DNA of 64,000 nucleotides, taken from NCBI GenBank assembly GCA_028823855.1, contig JAPPFL010000027.1, positions 139,952 to 203,951 on the forward strand, given 5' to 3'. The position numbers and the translations under genes were made by a program. Below are positions 27,816 to 35,413 of this stretch, in pieces. The stretch comes from Albidovulum sp. GTDB taxonomy: Bacteria; Pseudomonadota; Alphaproteobacteria; Rhodobacterales; Rhodobacteraceae. Below the pieces are notes generated by a model. That model ran no database searches and had not been told where the DNA came from. It saw only the letters and a list, made by a program, of their open reading frames with translations. How positions within the stretch are numbered: position 1 is the stretch's first letter; every line of letters begins with the position of its first letter.

Positions 27816-28895
27816 ATGGATCGTCGTTCATTTATTGCAACTTCCGCCTTGGGCGGAACGGCCGCCGCCGCGACTCTAGCGACTCCGGCGGTTTCGCAAG
27901 GCAAAGTAAAGCTAACAATGGTGACTTCCTGGCCACGCGGTTTTGCGGGACTTGATGACGCAGCCCAGAGAACCGCCGAAAATGTAGCTGCGATATCCGA
28001 CGGCTCACTTGAAATCGATGTCAAAGCCGCAGGCGAACTAGTCGGTCCCCTCGAAGTATTCGATGCCGTCTCGTCCGGCCAGGCGGACATGTATCACTCG
28101 GCCGACTACTACTACATTAACCAGCATCCTGCCTGGGCATTTTTCACTGGCGTGCCGTTTGGAATGACGGCTACGGAACACAACAACTGGTACTATCACG
28201 GAACCGGTTCGAAAAGGCACAACGAACTGGGCGAAATATTCAACATCAGACCGTTCGTGGCCGGCAATACGACTTCCCAAGCTGGCGGCTGGTTTCAGAA
28301 GGAAATGAATGGGCCGGAAGATTTCAACGGCCTGAAGTTTCGAATGCCCGGCCTCGGCGGCAAAGTTCTAGGCCACATGGGCGCTTCGGTTCAGAACATT
28401 CCGGGCGGAGAAATATACCAGGCTCTGTCTTCCGGAGCAATCGACGGAACCGAGTGGGTTGGCCCTTGGTCGGACGAAAAAATCGGCTTCCAAGAAGTGG
28501 CTAAGTTCTACTACACGGCAGGTATGCACGAGCCGTCCGCGGCGTTGACGCTTGGGGTCAATCTTGATGCATACAATGCCTTGTCTCCGCAGCACCAAGC
28601 AATGCTGGAAATCGCTTCGGGACACGCCAACATTTGGAATATTTCGCAATACGGCTACTTCAACGGAGAGGCCCTGCGTCGCCTAGCAGCCGGCGGAGTC
28701 AAGATATTAGAGTTTCCGGACAGCGTCTGGGACGCGTTCGGTGCGGCGGCGCAACAAGTTTACGCCGAATTTATGGATGACGAGTTCTTTGCGGAGATTT
28801 ACGAAGAATACGTGGCGGCCATGAGAGATTCTTCGGGATGGATTTCACGTTCGGCTTCCGTCTTCAGGCGGCAGCGCGACCGGGTTTTGGGCTAG
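27816..28895 (+). CDS. TRAP transporter substrate-binding protein, TakP/DctP family
   Basis: A 359-residue periplasmic binding protein. It opens with a twin-arginine signal (MDRRSFIATSALGGTAAAA) and a likely cleavage after ATPAVSQ. The body matches the TakP branch of DctP: LTMVTSWPRGFAGLDDAAQR, LKFRMPGLGG with the conserved Arg that binds the ligand carboxylate, and AIDGTEWVGPW. TakP-type proteins bind 2-oxo acids. That ligand class is plausible here but untested. The start ATG at 27816 has GGGAG upstream; the frame extends 11 codons further. It is the first gene of a TRAP operon, followed by a stem-loop and then the two membrane subunits. Confidence 0.92.
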   Translation: MDRRSFIATSALGGTAAAATLATPAVSQGKVKLTMVTSWPRGFAGLDDAAQRTAENVAAISDGSLEIDVKAAGELVGPLEVFDAVSSGQADMYHSADYYYINQHPAWAFFTGVPFGMTATEHNNWYYHGTGSKRHNELGEIFNIRPFVAGNTTSQAGGWFQKEMNGPEDFNGLKFRMPGLGGKVLGHMGASVQNIPGGEIYQALSSGAIDGTEWVGPWSDEKIGFQEVAKFYYTAGMHEPSAALTLGVNLDAYNALSPQHQAMLEIASGHANIWNISQYGYFNGEALRRLAAGGVKILEFPDSVWDAFGAAAQQVYAEFMDDEFFAEIYEEYVAAMRDSSGWISRSASVFRRQRDRVLG

Positions 28896-28911
28896 TTTTT
28901 GTCGCTATCGT

Positions 28912-28937
28912 CGCTTCCGGGCCGGGTCCCGGGAGCG
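28912..28937 (+). other. intercistronic stem-loop after TRAP binding-protein gene
   Basis: A 10-bp stem (CGCTTCCGGG pairing with CCCGGGAGCG, one G-U) with a 6-base loop, 17 bases after the binding-protein stop and about 50 bases before the DctQ-type gene. No T-run follows, so it probably stabilises the upstream message or partly attenuates the membrane-subunit genes. Confidence 0.65.
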
Positions 28938-28990
28938 GCAACCCCTTCAGTGTTCGTGCTCTCGCCCCTCAACGATAGTTCTGAAAAGAA

Positions 28991-29881
28991 ATGAACGAAA
29001 TCTTTTTTCTTTTCTTCGAGAATTTCCTTAGCGCATTTTCCGATCTGGCTTACGCAATCGCCAATCCATCGACATGGCTCGATTGGTCCGACAAAAGGGC
29101 TATGGTCAGGTTCATCTATTACGGCGCATCGTCGGAGTTCTTTTTCGTAGTCTTGATCATTTTCCTGATCGTCACATCGATCGGACTTTTGTTCCGAAGA
29201 TTTCTTTGGTCCGTGATGCGCGGACTTGAATACTTCAGCAATCTGGTTGGAAGAACCTTCGCGTGGGCGGGCCTATTCATGGTTCTTCAACAGGTCATTA
29301 TCGTTTTCCTGCAGCGTATTTTTCGCGTGTCCGAAATCTCGGTCGGGCCATTCGGATTTGTATTCACTAAGGATTTGAGCTGGTACGGCGAGGAGTTGAA
29401 GCTTTATAACGCGATGATCGTTTGCTTGTGCTGCGCCTATACTTTCGTTCAGGGAGGTCACGTTCGGGTCGACCTCTTCTACGCCGGGGCCCGTTTCCGA
29501 ACTAAGCGGATTATCGATATGATCGGCTCGCTGTTCTTCATTATCCCGGTCATGTCCGTTGTTTGGATGTACGGATGGTTCTTCCTTTGGCGGCATCTCG
29601 TTACGCCGAAAATCTCGGCCACCGACAAGCTGGAACTGCTGGAGCGAAAGTCTCGGCTATTGAAATGGAATGTTGAAACGATTGGATTTTCGCCGAACGG
29701 CTTCGATGCCTATTTCCTATTCAAGATTCTGCTCGTCTCGTTTGCAGGAATGATGTTTTTACAGGGAATCGCGTTCTTTTACCGCTCCTTGCTTGAATTC
29801 ATCGAAGGACCCGATGCCGAGGGACGCTATCTTGACAAGGATAAGCTTGAAGATTTGACGGTTCAGGAAGCTAACGTCTAA
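28991..29881 (+). CDS. TRAP transporter small permease (DctQ-type), enlarged
   Basis: A 296-residue inner-membrane protein of the DctQ family. Usual members have about 160-200 residues and four helices. This one has an N-terminal extension with an extra hydrophobic segment (FFVVLIIFLIVTSIGLLFRR) and a longer C-terminal part. Family features include GGHVRVDLFYAGARFRTKRI in the middle. It pairs with the large permease 18 bases downstream to form the Na+-driven uptake channel fed by the TakP-type binding protein. Confidence 0.85.
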   Translation: MNEIFFLFFENFLSAFSDLAYAIANPSTWLDWSDKRAMVRFIYYGASSEFFFVVLIIFLIVTSIGLLFRRFLWSVMRGLEYFSNLVGRTFAWAGLFMVLQQVIIVFLQRIFRVSEISVGPFGFVFTKDLSWYGEELKLYNAMIVCLCCAYTFVQGGHVRVDLFYAGARFRTKRIIDMIGSLFFIIPVMSVVWMYGWFFLWRHLVTPKISATDKLELLERKSRLLKWNVETIGFSPNGFDAYFLFKILLVSFAGMMFLQGIAFFYRSLLEFIEGPDAEGRYLDKDKLEDLTVQEANV

Positions 29882-29899
29882 AGCAAAGGAACCGGACCC

Positions 29900-32254
29900 A
29901 TGCTACTTGGGCTTGACGGCGTCGAAGTTGGCTTGATCATTGTGTTCGCCTGCTTGTTTGCAGGGATCATGTCCGGGTTTCCCGTAGCTTTCGCCATCGG
30001 CGGCGCGGCGATCATTTCCTTCGGAATGCTTGCGTACTTCGATACCGCGGGCTTGCTGACTCGAGACGTAATCGACACTTCGAGCGAAGAATACAAGTCC
30101 TTGCGAAACTCGGGCGTCCCGTTGCTGGAAATCTCGCATTTCCGATACCCGGACCTGCCCAAGGTAACGGTCCCTCTATTCGAAGGGGGGTGGGAAAGAG
30201 CGCTCAACCGCAACTTGTCGTTTATCGTCAACCGCATGAACGAACGCGTCATTGCCGGTCAATCCATCGAGACGCTTCTGGCGGTGCTTATGTTCGTCCT
30301 AATGGGGATTACGCTGGAAAGATCCAGAATCGCCAACGATCTGTTGACCACCATGGCACGTGTCTTCGGTCCGCTCCCCGGCGGCTTGGCGGTGTCGGTA
30401 GTCGTCGTCGGCGCCTTTCTGGCGGCCTCGACCGGAATCGTCGGGGCGACGGTCGTTACCATGGGCCTGCTTTCGCTTCCAACCATGCTGCGCAACAACT
30501 ATTCGCCGGAATTGTCGACAGGAGTCATTTCAGCCTCGGGAACATTGGGGCAAATCATTCCGCCATCGATCGTTATTGTGCTGCTCGGAACGCTGGCCGG
30601 CGACCTGTATTCGGCTGCGCAGGAAGACAGAGCGAGAACTGTCGGGTGTTCCGATGCACTGACTTATCTCGGAGAGGCGGCGGTCGTTTCAGTCGGGACA
30701 TTGTTTCAGGCGGCTATTCTCCCGGGCATCATGCTTGCGCTGCTCTACGCCGCTTACGCATTTGGATACGCGCTTCTAAATCCGGAAAAAGCGCCTCCCG
30801 TGTTGTCCGGCCGAGTGTCCGGCGAAAAGATAACCCGCGTGCACGCGCTGACCTGGTTTCTAATCGTGCCCGCCGGGATAATCGCGTTCGCCATTGCGAG
30901 CAATGCCGTGAACCTGTCGGGCAGCCAAGACATCACCGTAGCGTCGATCGGCGATGCCGGCGCGCGGGCGGTGCTCCGCACGAATGTCTCCGAGCAATGC
31001 CAAGACGCGATTATAGAACTTCACGGCCAGGAAAAGTGGGATGAGGCCGTACTTCAACAGGAAAGAATAAATGCTGGCGAAATTAGCACGGAGGCGAAGG
31101 CTTTAACTCCGGAGGAAATCGAATTCGCCCGGCAGTCCCTGATTGACAACGCTGCTCCTGTCGGTTCCGGGGTCTTGGTGTTCTTCGTGATACTCGGACT
31201 GATCATGACGACCGCCTACGGCACTCGAAAATCGATGCAGCGGCAACCTCTATTGATCGGCGGCGCCGGCGTCTTGCTGGCATTTGCTGTCGACGCTTTC
31301 CTGATTTCTCCCGACATGTCTCCGGGCGCAAAGGCGCTGCTTCTTGCTGTTCCAACGTGCCTTGCCGCCTATGGCTGCTGGCATTCTTCAAAAGCGCTCA
31401 GCCAGAATGAATTGTTCCGAGTCGTTTTTCCTCCGCTGGTGCTCATCGTCGCCGTTCTGGGCTCGATTCTGGGAGGCATAACGAATCCAACGCCAGCGGC
31501 GGCTCTCGGCGCCGCAGGGGCAATCATGCTGGCAGCTTACAGGAAGCTGCGAGATACGGGACGAAGCGGAAGGCCGGTCGTCGCCGCTTCATTCGCGGTT
31601 GTCATTATGATTCTTATCGGAATAAACTTCGATTTGCGTTCCGGTATCAGCGACATCTCATTTGAAAACTGGGCCGCTATCATTCTCGGACTGGCAAGCT
31701 ATCATATCGCGATCGGCGGATTGCTGTTTTCGTGCTGGATACTCTTGCGAACGGCTGTCCTAAAACCGGTTGTTAGGGAAACCGCCAAAGTCACTTCGAT
31801 GGTTTTCGCGATTCTTATAGGATCTCAGGTATTGAACCTCGTCGTGATATCCTTCGGCGGCGAGCACTACATTCAGGAATTCCTGCGCTCTTTCGACCGC
31901 GAATGGGTGGTATTCCTGATCGTCATGCTGGTGCTCTTCATTTTGGGCTTTGTCCTGGATTTCCTGGAAATCATTTATATCGTCATCCCCATCGTCGGCC
32001 CGGTTATCTACGGTGGGTCGCTGGATCCCAAATGGGTAACGATAATGGTTGCCGTCAATCTCCAAACCAGCTTTCTGACCCCTCCCTTCGGTTTTGCGTT
32101 GTTTTATTTGAGAGGGGTCGCTCCTAAAGAAGTAACGACGGCGCACATCTACCGGGGCGTCTTCCCGTTTGTTCTGATTCAGGTTGTTGGACTGGCTATC
32201 CTCTGGTTTTTTCCGTCAATCGTAACGATCGTTCCCAGCCTGATGCCAAACTAA
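29900..32254 (+). CDS. TRAP transporter large permease (DctM-type), enlarged
   Basis: A 784-residue polytopic membrane protein. A standard DctM has about 425 residues. This one has an extra segment near residues 45-110 (with the hydrophilic FRYPDLPKVTVPLFEGGWER). It also has roughly 250-300 extra residues in the middle, with a hydrophilic part (ECQ...NAGEISTEAKALTPEEIEFA) and several additional hydrophobic segments. Family signatures of the two inverted halves remain: GIVGATVVTMGLLSLPTML, GTLGQIIPPSIVIVLLG, and FILGFVLDFLEIIYIVIPIV near the end. AAAGGA precedes the ATG. It is the channel subunit and the last gene of the TRAP operon; a hairpin terminator lies about 170 bases downstream. Confidence 0.87.
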   Translation: MLLGLDGVEVGLIIVFACLFAGIMSGFPVAFAIGGAAIISFGMLAYFDTAGLLTRDVIDTSSEEYKSLRNSGVPLLEISHFRYPDLPKVTVPLFEGGWERALNRNLSFIVNRMNERVIAGQSIETLLAVLMFVLMGITLERSRIANDLLTTMARVFGPLPGGLAVSVVVVGAFLAASTGIVGATVVTMGLLSLPTMLRNNYSPELSTGVISASGTLGQIIPPSIVIVLLGTLAGDLYSAAQEDRARTVGCSDALTYLGEAAVVSVGTLFQAAILPGIMLALLYAAYAFGYALLNPEKAPPVLSGRVSGEKITRVHALTWFLIVPAGIIAFAIASNAVNLSGSQDITVASIGDAGARAVLRTNVSEQCQDAIIELHGQEKWDEAVLQQERINAGEISTEAKALTPEEIEFARQSLIDNAAPVGSGVLVFFVILGLIMTTAYGTRKSMQRQPLLIGGAGVLLAFAVDAFLISPDMSPGAKALLLAVPTCLAAYGCWHSSKALSQNELFRVVFPPLVLIVAVLGSILGGITNPTPAAALGAAGAIMLAAYRKLRDTGRSGRPVVAASFAVVIMILIGINFDLRSGISDISFENWAAIILGLASYHIAIGGLLFSCWILLRTAVLKPVVRETAKVTSMVFAILIGSQVLNLVVISFGGEHYIQEFLRSFDREWVVFLIVMLVLFILGFVLDFLEIIYIVIPIVGPVIYGGSLDPKWVTIMVAVNLQTSFLTPPFGFALFYLRGVAPKEVTTAHIYRGVFPFVLIQVVGLAILWFFPSIVTIVPSLMPN

Positions 32255-32759
32255 CGGTCAAATCGGAATGACGTAGAACTTCCCGCTTCATTCAGCTCTC
32301 GAGCCAAACCCGAAATCCGGCCCTGCGATTCCTGAAGAAATTCGCATCTCCCGATCAAGTGGAGCGGCCGGCGAAACTCGCTCTTCGCGACTGCGTTTGG
32401 CTTGGGAACTCCGCATCATGCCGCTCGTCCGCGAACGAGCGGCAGCTTTTCTTTCCAAGCATCCATTGGAGCGACCGCCGAGAGTAGCGAAGAGGGTACT
32501 TCCTTTCAGTTGCCCGCCCGACGGAGCGCTCAAATCTTATCCGGCCCGCGCCGGCCTCGCTACCCTGATTCCGCATGCCGCGGCATGTCGATTCGGCGGA
32601 CGGGATCCAGTTGAAGAAAGGCGCGGAAATTCTGGTCCGCCAATGAGCGGTATGCGCGGCATATTTCGATTCATCCGCTTGCCGAAAATCCGATTTATTC
32701 GCGCGCCCGATTTCGATCAAGCTCCCTTGAATTCGGTTCGCATTTTGTTCAATTGGGAT
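32255..32759. other. gene-free stretch with terminator
   Basis: About 500 bases between the TRAP operon and mmcB. It contains the terminator-like hairpin at 32420-32454. The mmcB frame is open back to 32397, but that part shows no family sequence. Confidence 0.5.
32420..32454 (+). terminator. hairpin terminator downstream of TRAP operon
   Basis: A 9-bp G+C-rich stem (GCCGCTCGT pairing with ACGAGCGGC), loop of six bases (CCGCGA), followed by AGCTTTTCTTT on the plus strand. This fits a rho-independent terminator for the TRAP operon, although it lies about 165 bases after the last stop. Confidence 0.6.
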
Positions 32760-33191
32760 ATGCCCGCAAAAATGCAGCCAGGTCAAGCGATTGCCCGTGG
32801 CGTCTGCCGCCACCTTCGCCAGCACGATTTTGCTTCGCTCGAGGAGTTCACCCCCGTTCCCGGTCTCAGAGTCGACGTGATAGCTCTTGGACCGAAAGGC
32901 GAACTCTGGATAGTAGAATGTAAATCGTCGCGAGCGGACTATCGAAGCGATACGAAATGGAAGGGATATCTGGAATATTGCGACAGGTTTTTCTGGGCGG
33001 TTACCACATTCTTTCCGATTGAATTGCTACCGCCCGAAACCGGAATCATAGTTGCCGACGCATACGATGCGGAAATTGTCAGAATGGGTCCCGAATGCAA
33101 GGTAGCCGCTTCCAGGAGAAGGAAACTCACGCTCAAATTCGCGCGGAATTCAGCCGACAGGCTGCATTCGATCAAAGAAGCATCGCCCTAG
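32760..33191 (+). CDS. mmcB: MmcB family DNA repair protein
   Basis: A 143-residue protein of the MmcB (DUF1052) family, a PD-(D/E)XK nuclease-like fold linked to DNA repair and mutagenesis tolerance in alphaproteobacteria. The N-terminal part reads QAIARGVCRHLRQ. The nuclease-like core contains RVDVIALGPKGELWIVECKS, with Asp, Glu and Lys in the expected places. Then come WKGYLEYCDRFFWAV and ETGIIVADAYDAEIV. The start is set at ATG 32760 (ATG 32772 also possible). It is convergent with the thioesterase gene downstream. Confidence 0.88.
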   Translation: MPAKMQPGQAIARGVCRHLRQHDFASLEEFTPVPGLRVDVIALGPKGELWIVECKSSRADYRSDTKWKGYLEYCDRFFWAVTTFFPIELLPPETGIIVADAYDAEIVRMGPECKVAASRRRKLTLKFARNSADRLHSIKEASP

Positions 33192-33280
33192 CTAAAGCCG
33201 GCATTGAAACAAAGAGAGATATTCCGGCCGCACCCGATCCTTTCCTTCGCAAAACGCCGATGCGCAGACTCCAAGATTCC

Positions 33281-33718
33281 TTAATTTTCTTCCCGGGACG
33301 GCTTCGGTTTCCAGGAATTGGCTTCAACTAGCTTCGCCCTTATTTCAGGCGGCCAGGGTTCCGGTTTCACGTCGCGGTCGGTCCACACGATCGTCTTGCG
33401 GCACACCACGCGCAATTCTTCTTCGCACCACACGCGGAATTCTAAATCGGCGCTGGAATTACCGATTCTTTCTACGCCCACCCGGAATTTCAAAACGTCC
33501 CCAAGCCGACTGGGTCTCTTGAATTCCGCAAAAACTTTCGCGGCCGGAGTACCGCCGCGCTTTTGTTCCAAGATAATTGATGCGATGCTTTGCCCAACGT
33601 GATCCGCAAAAAATTTTTCGACCGCGGAATTCACCATGTCGAAGTATCTCGGATAGAATACGATACCCGCTGGATCGCAGTGATGAAATCCGACAGTAAT
33701 CTCGTGCGTAAATCCCAA
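33281..33718 (-). CDS. acyl-CoA thioesterase, 4HBT/YbgC-like
   Basis: A 145-residue hotdog thioesterase of the 4-hydroxybenzoyl-CoA thioesterase type. The active-site segment FHHCDPAGIVFYPRYFDM (11-28) carries the catalytic Asp15. The central helix (NSAVEKFFADHV) follows. It probably hydrolyses an aromatic or short acyl-CoA. It lies downstream of iorA-iorB on the same strand with a gap of about 90 bases, so a role in clearing the aryl-acetyl-CoA made by that oxidoreductase is conceivable (inference). Confidence 0.85.
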   Translation of the reverse strand: MGFTHEITVGFHHCDPAGIVFYPRYFDMVNSAVEKFFADHVGQSIASIILEQKRGGTPAAKVFAEFKRPSRLGDVLKFRVGVERIGNSSADLEFRVWCEEELRVVCRKTIVWTDRDVKPEPWPPEIRAKLVEANSWKPKPSREEN

Positions 33719-33811
33719 AATTAAACCCTCGCCTGCCTATATCCGCGGCCAAGAATTCCGCCCGCCAACCAGAATCGGATCGGACGCCGCGCCTTCCTCG
33801 AACCCGAGTCT

Positions 33812-35407
33812 CTATTCCTTAGCGGCTGAATCCGCTTCGCTAAATTCGGCGACGCTCGCGAATGTGCTGATGGTTGACAGCATGCCGTCGAGTTCTGTTC
33901 CCTCCGAATCCTTCAGCGCCGCCTCCCGAAGCAATCTCGCCCATCTCGCGGCATCTTCCCTGGACGACACCCGTTCTATGCCATTCATGATTTTGTCAAA
34001 CTTTGACTGACCTCTGGAGTGCGTATCGGAATAGCCCTTTATGAGCCGCCGCGCGCGAAGCGATTCAACCCCCAGCCGGTAATCGCTCTTTGCATAAATG
34101 AGCGCGGCGGTCAGCCAATTCTCCAAATGATCGGATTCTACGGCATGGCGCAGTGTCGAGCGCCGGTACCATTTCATCCCTCCAATGACGTACAGCCGAA
34201 TGAACGCCAGAAAAGTATCCGACCTCAGCCTTCGGCTCCTATTGAAAAGCCGATCAATTATCCTCATCAGCCGCGGATTTTGTTCCACGAATCTACCGAG
34301 TTTCGCGGGCAGCATTCCGCAGATCTCTTCGGCCCGCGGATGCATGAACTCGGTTACCCGCAATATATCTTCGTCTTTCGCACCGGCTTCGCCGCGTATT
34401 CTGACGAATCGAGAACGTCTTGTCTTCAGGTCGGCGACGCGTATGACATCGTCGTACGCCATCGCATTGGCGACATGCTTCGCGGCCTCTCGCGTCAGCT
34501 CGAAACCAAACTCTTCCCTGTCGGACCGGGCGGCCAATGCGATCTTGTCCAGATATTCTCTCCCATAACGAAGGTCTTGAAACTCAACAACTTTTCGGAG
34601 GCCTCGATATGCCATGTCCCGGGCAGGAGCGGGAATTTCCGAGAGCTTCAATTCCAGTTCCCGCCATTTGGCGAGAAGCGAGTCTTTTCCTTTCGGGTCC
34701 GGCAATTCCGCGTGCTTGAATTCTTCGACTCTCGCCGAGATAGCTACCGGCTCGGCGGCGGCTTGGAATCCCGATTCGAACGCGATCAAACTAGCTTCCG
34801 CCCGGCGACCGGAATCCTTTACGGCCGACTCAAAAGCCTCCCTGGCAAAGGGAAGCGCGCTCGAACCTGCCAGCGCTCCAAATAGGCTCGCCGAAATAAC
34901 CGTACCGGCCTCGGCCGCTTTTGCCTCCATGTCGTCGGCGATTAGGCGGCGCGAAGCGATTTCCAAGGATGCCATTACTTCGCTTGAATCGGCTCTTCCG
35001 TCCCCCGGCGCAATTTTTTCCGAAACCGCAAGTGCCCTGTGGGTCGACGCGATCAGCGTCGTACGGTCCGGCGTTACGAATCCGCGCAAGACCGCCCTGC
35101 CCGCTTCCATCAATTCGGCCGCTATAACAATGTCGACATCGCCCGCCGACGGCATCAGTGCGAAAACCGGCTCTTTGCCTTCGTTCGGAGCCATTTCCAG
35201 ATAGTAGAACGTCGCCCCGGTACGCTGAGCGACGCCGGCCACCGAAGTAGTCTGAACCGCATAGCCTTGACTTCGGGCGCACTTTTCAATCCAGCCCGCC
35301 AGGACTCCACCTCCCTGCCCGCCGAGCGCCATAACCGCCAGCTTGATGATCTTTTCCGCTTCCGGTTCGTTCGAGGCGAATCCAGTATGTTCGACGATTG
35401 CATCCAT
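33812..35407 (-). CDS. iorB: indolepyruvate oxidoreductase, beta-subunit family (extended form)
   Basis: 531 residues. The N-terminal ~200 residues are the gamma/beta-type domain of 2-oxoacid:ferredoxin oxidoreductases (LAVMALGGQGGGVLAGWIEK, then TSVAGVAQRTGATFYYLEM). The C-terminal ~300 residues form the helical extension (DUF6537-like) found in proteobacterial versions. With IorA it oxidatively decarboxylates aryl pyruvates, such as indolepyruvate, to aryl-acetyl-CoA. The start is 6 bases after the iorA stop, so the two are translated from one message. Confidence 0.88.
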   Translation of the reverse strand: MDAIVEHTGFASNEPEAEKIIKLAVMALGGQGGGVLAGWIEKCARSQGYAVQTTSVAGVAQRTGATFYYLEMAPNEGKEPVFALMPSAGDVDIVIAAELMEAGRAVLRGFVTPDRTTLIASTHRALAVSEKIAPGDGRADSSEVMASLEIASRRLIADDMEAKAAEAGTVISASLFGALAGSSALPFAREAFESAVKDSGRRAEASLIAFESGFQAAAEPVAISARVEEFKHAELPDPKGKDSLLAKWRELELKLSEIPAPARDMAYRGLRKVVEFQDLRYGREYLDKIALAARSDREEFGFELTREAAKHVANAMAYDDVIRVADLKTRRSRFVRIRGEAGAKDEDILRVTEFMHPRAEEICGMLPAKLGRFVEQNPRLMRIIDRLFNRSRRLRSDTFLAFIRLYVIGGMKWYRRSTLRHAVESDHLENWLTAALIYAKSDYRLGVESLRARRLIKGYSDTHSRGQSKFDKIMNGIERVSSREDAARWARLLREAALKDSEGTELDGMLSTISTFASVAEFSEADSAAKE

Positions 35408-35413
35408 TGGGAA

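Noticed and set aside
32397-32759. Long N-terminal extension of mmcB (121 codons)
   Set aside because: It covers the TRAP terminator hairpin, shows no family sequence, and MmcB proteins start near 32760.
34019-34885. 288-codon plus-strand frame opposite iorB
   Set aside because: Antisense shadow of a well-supported gene; no motif of its own.
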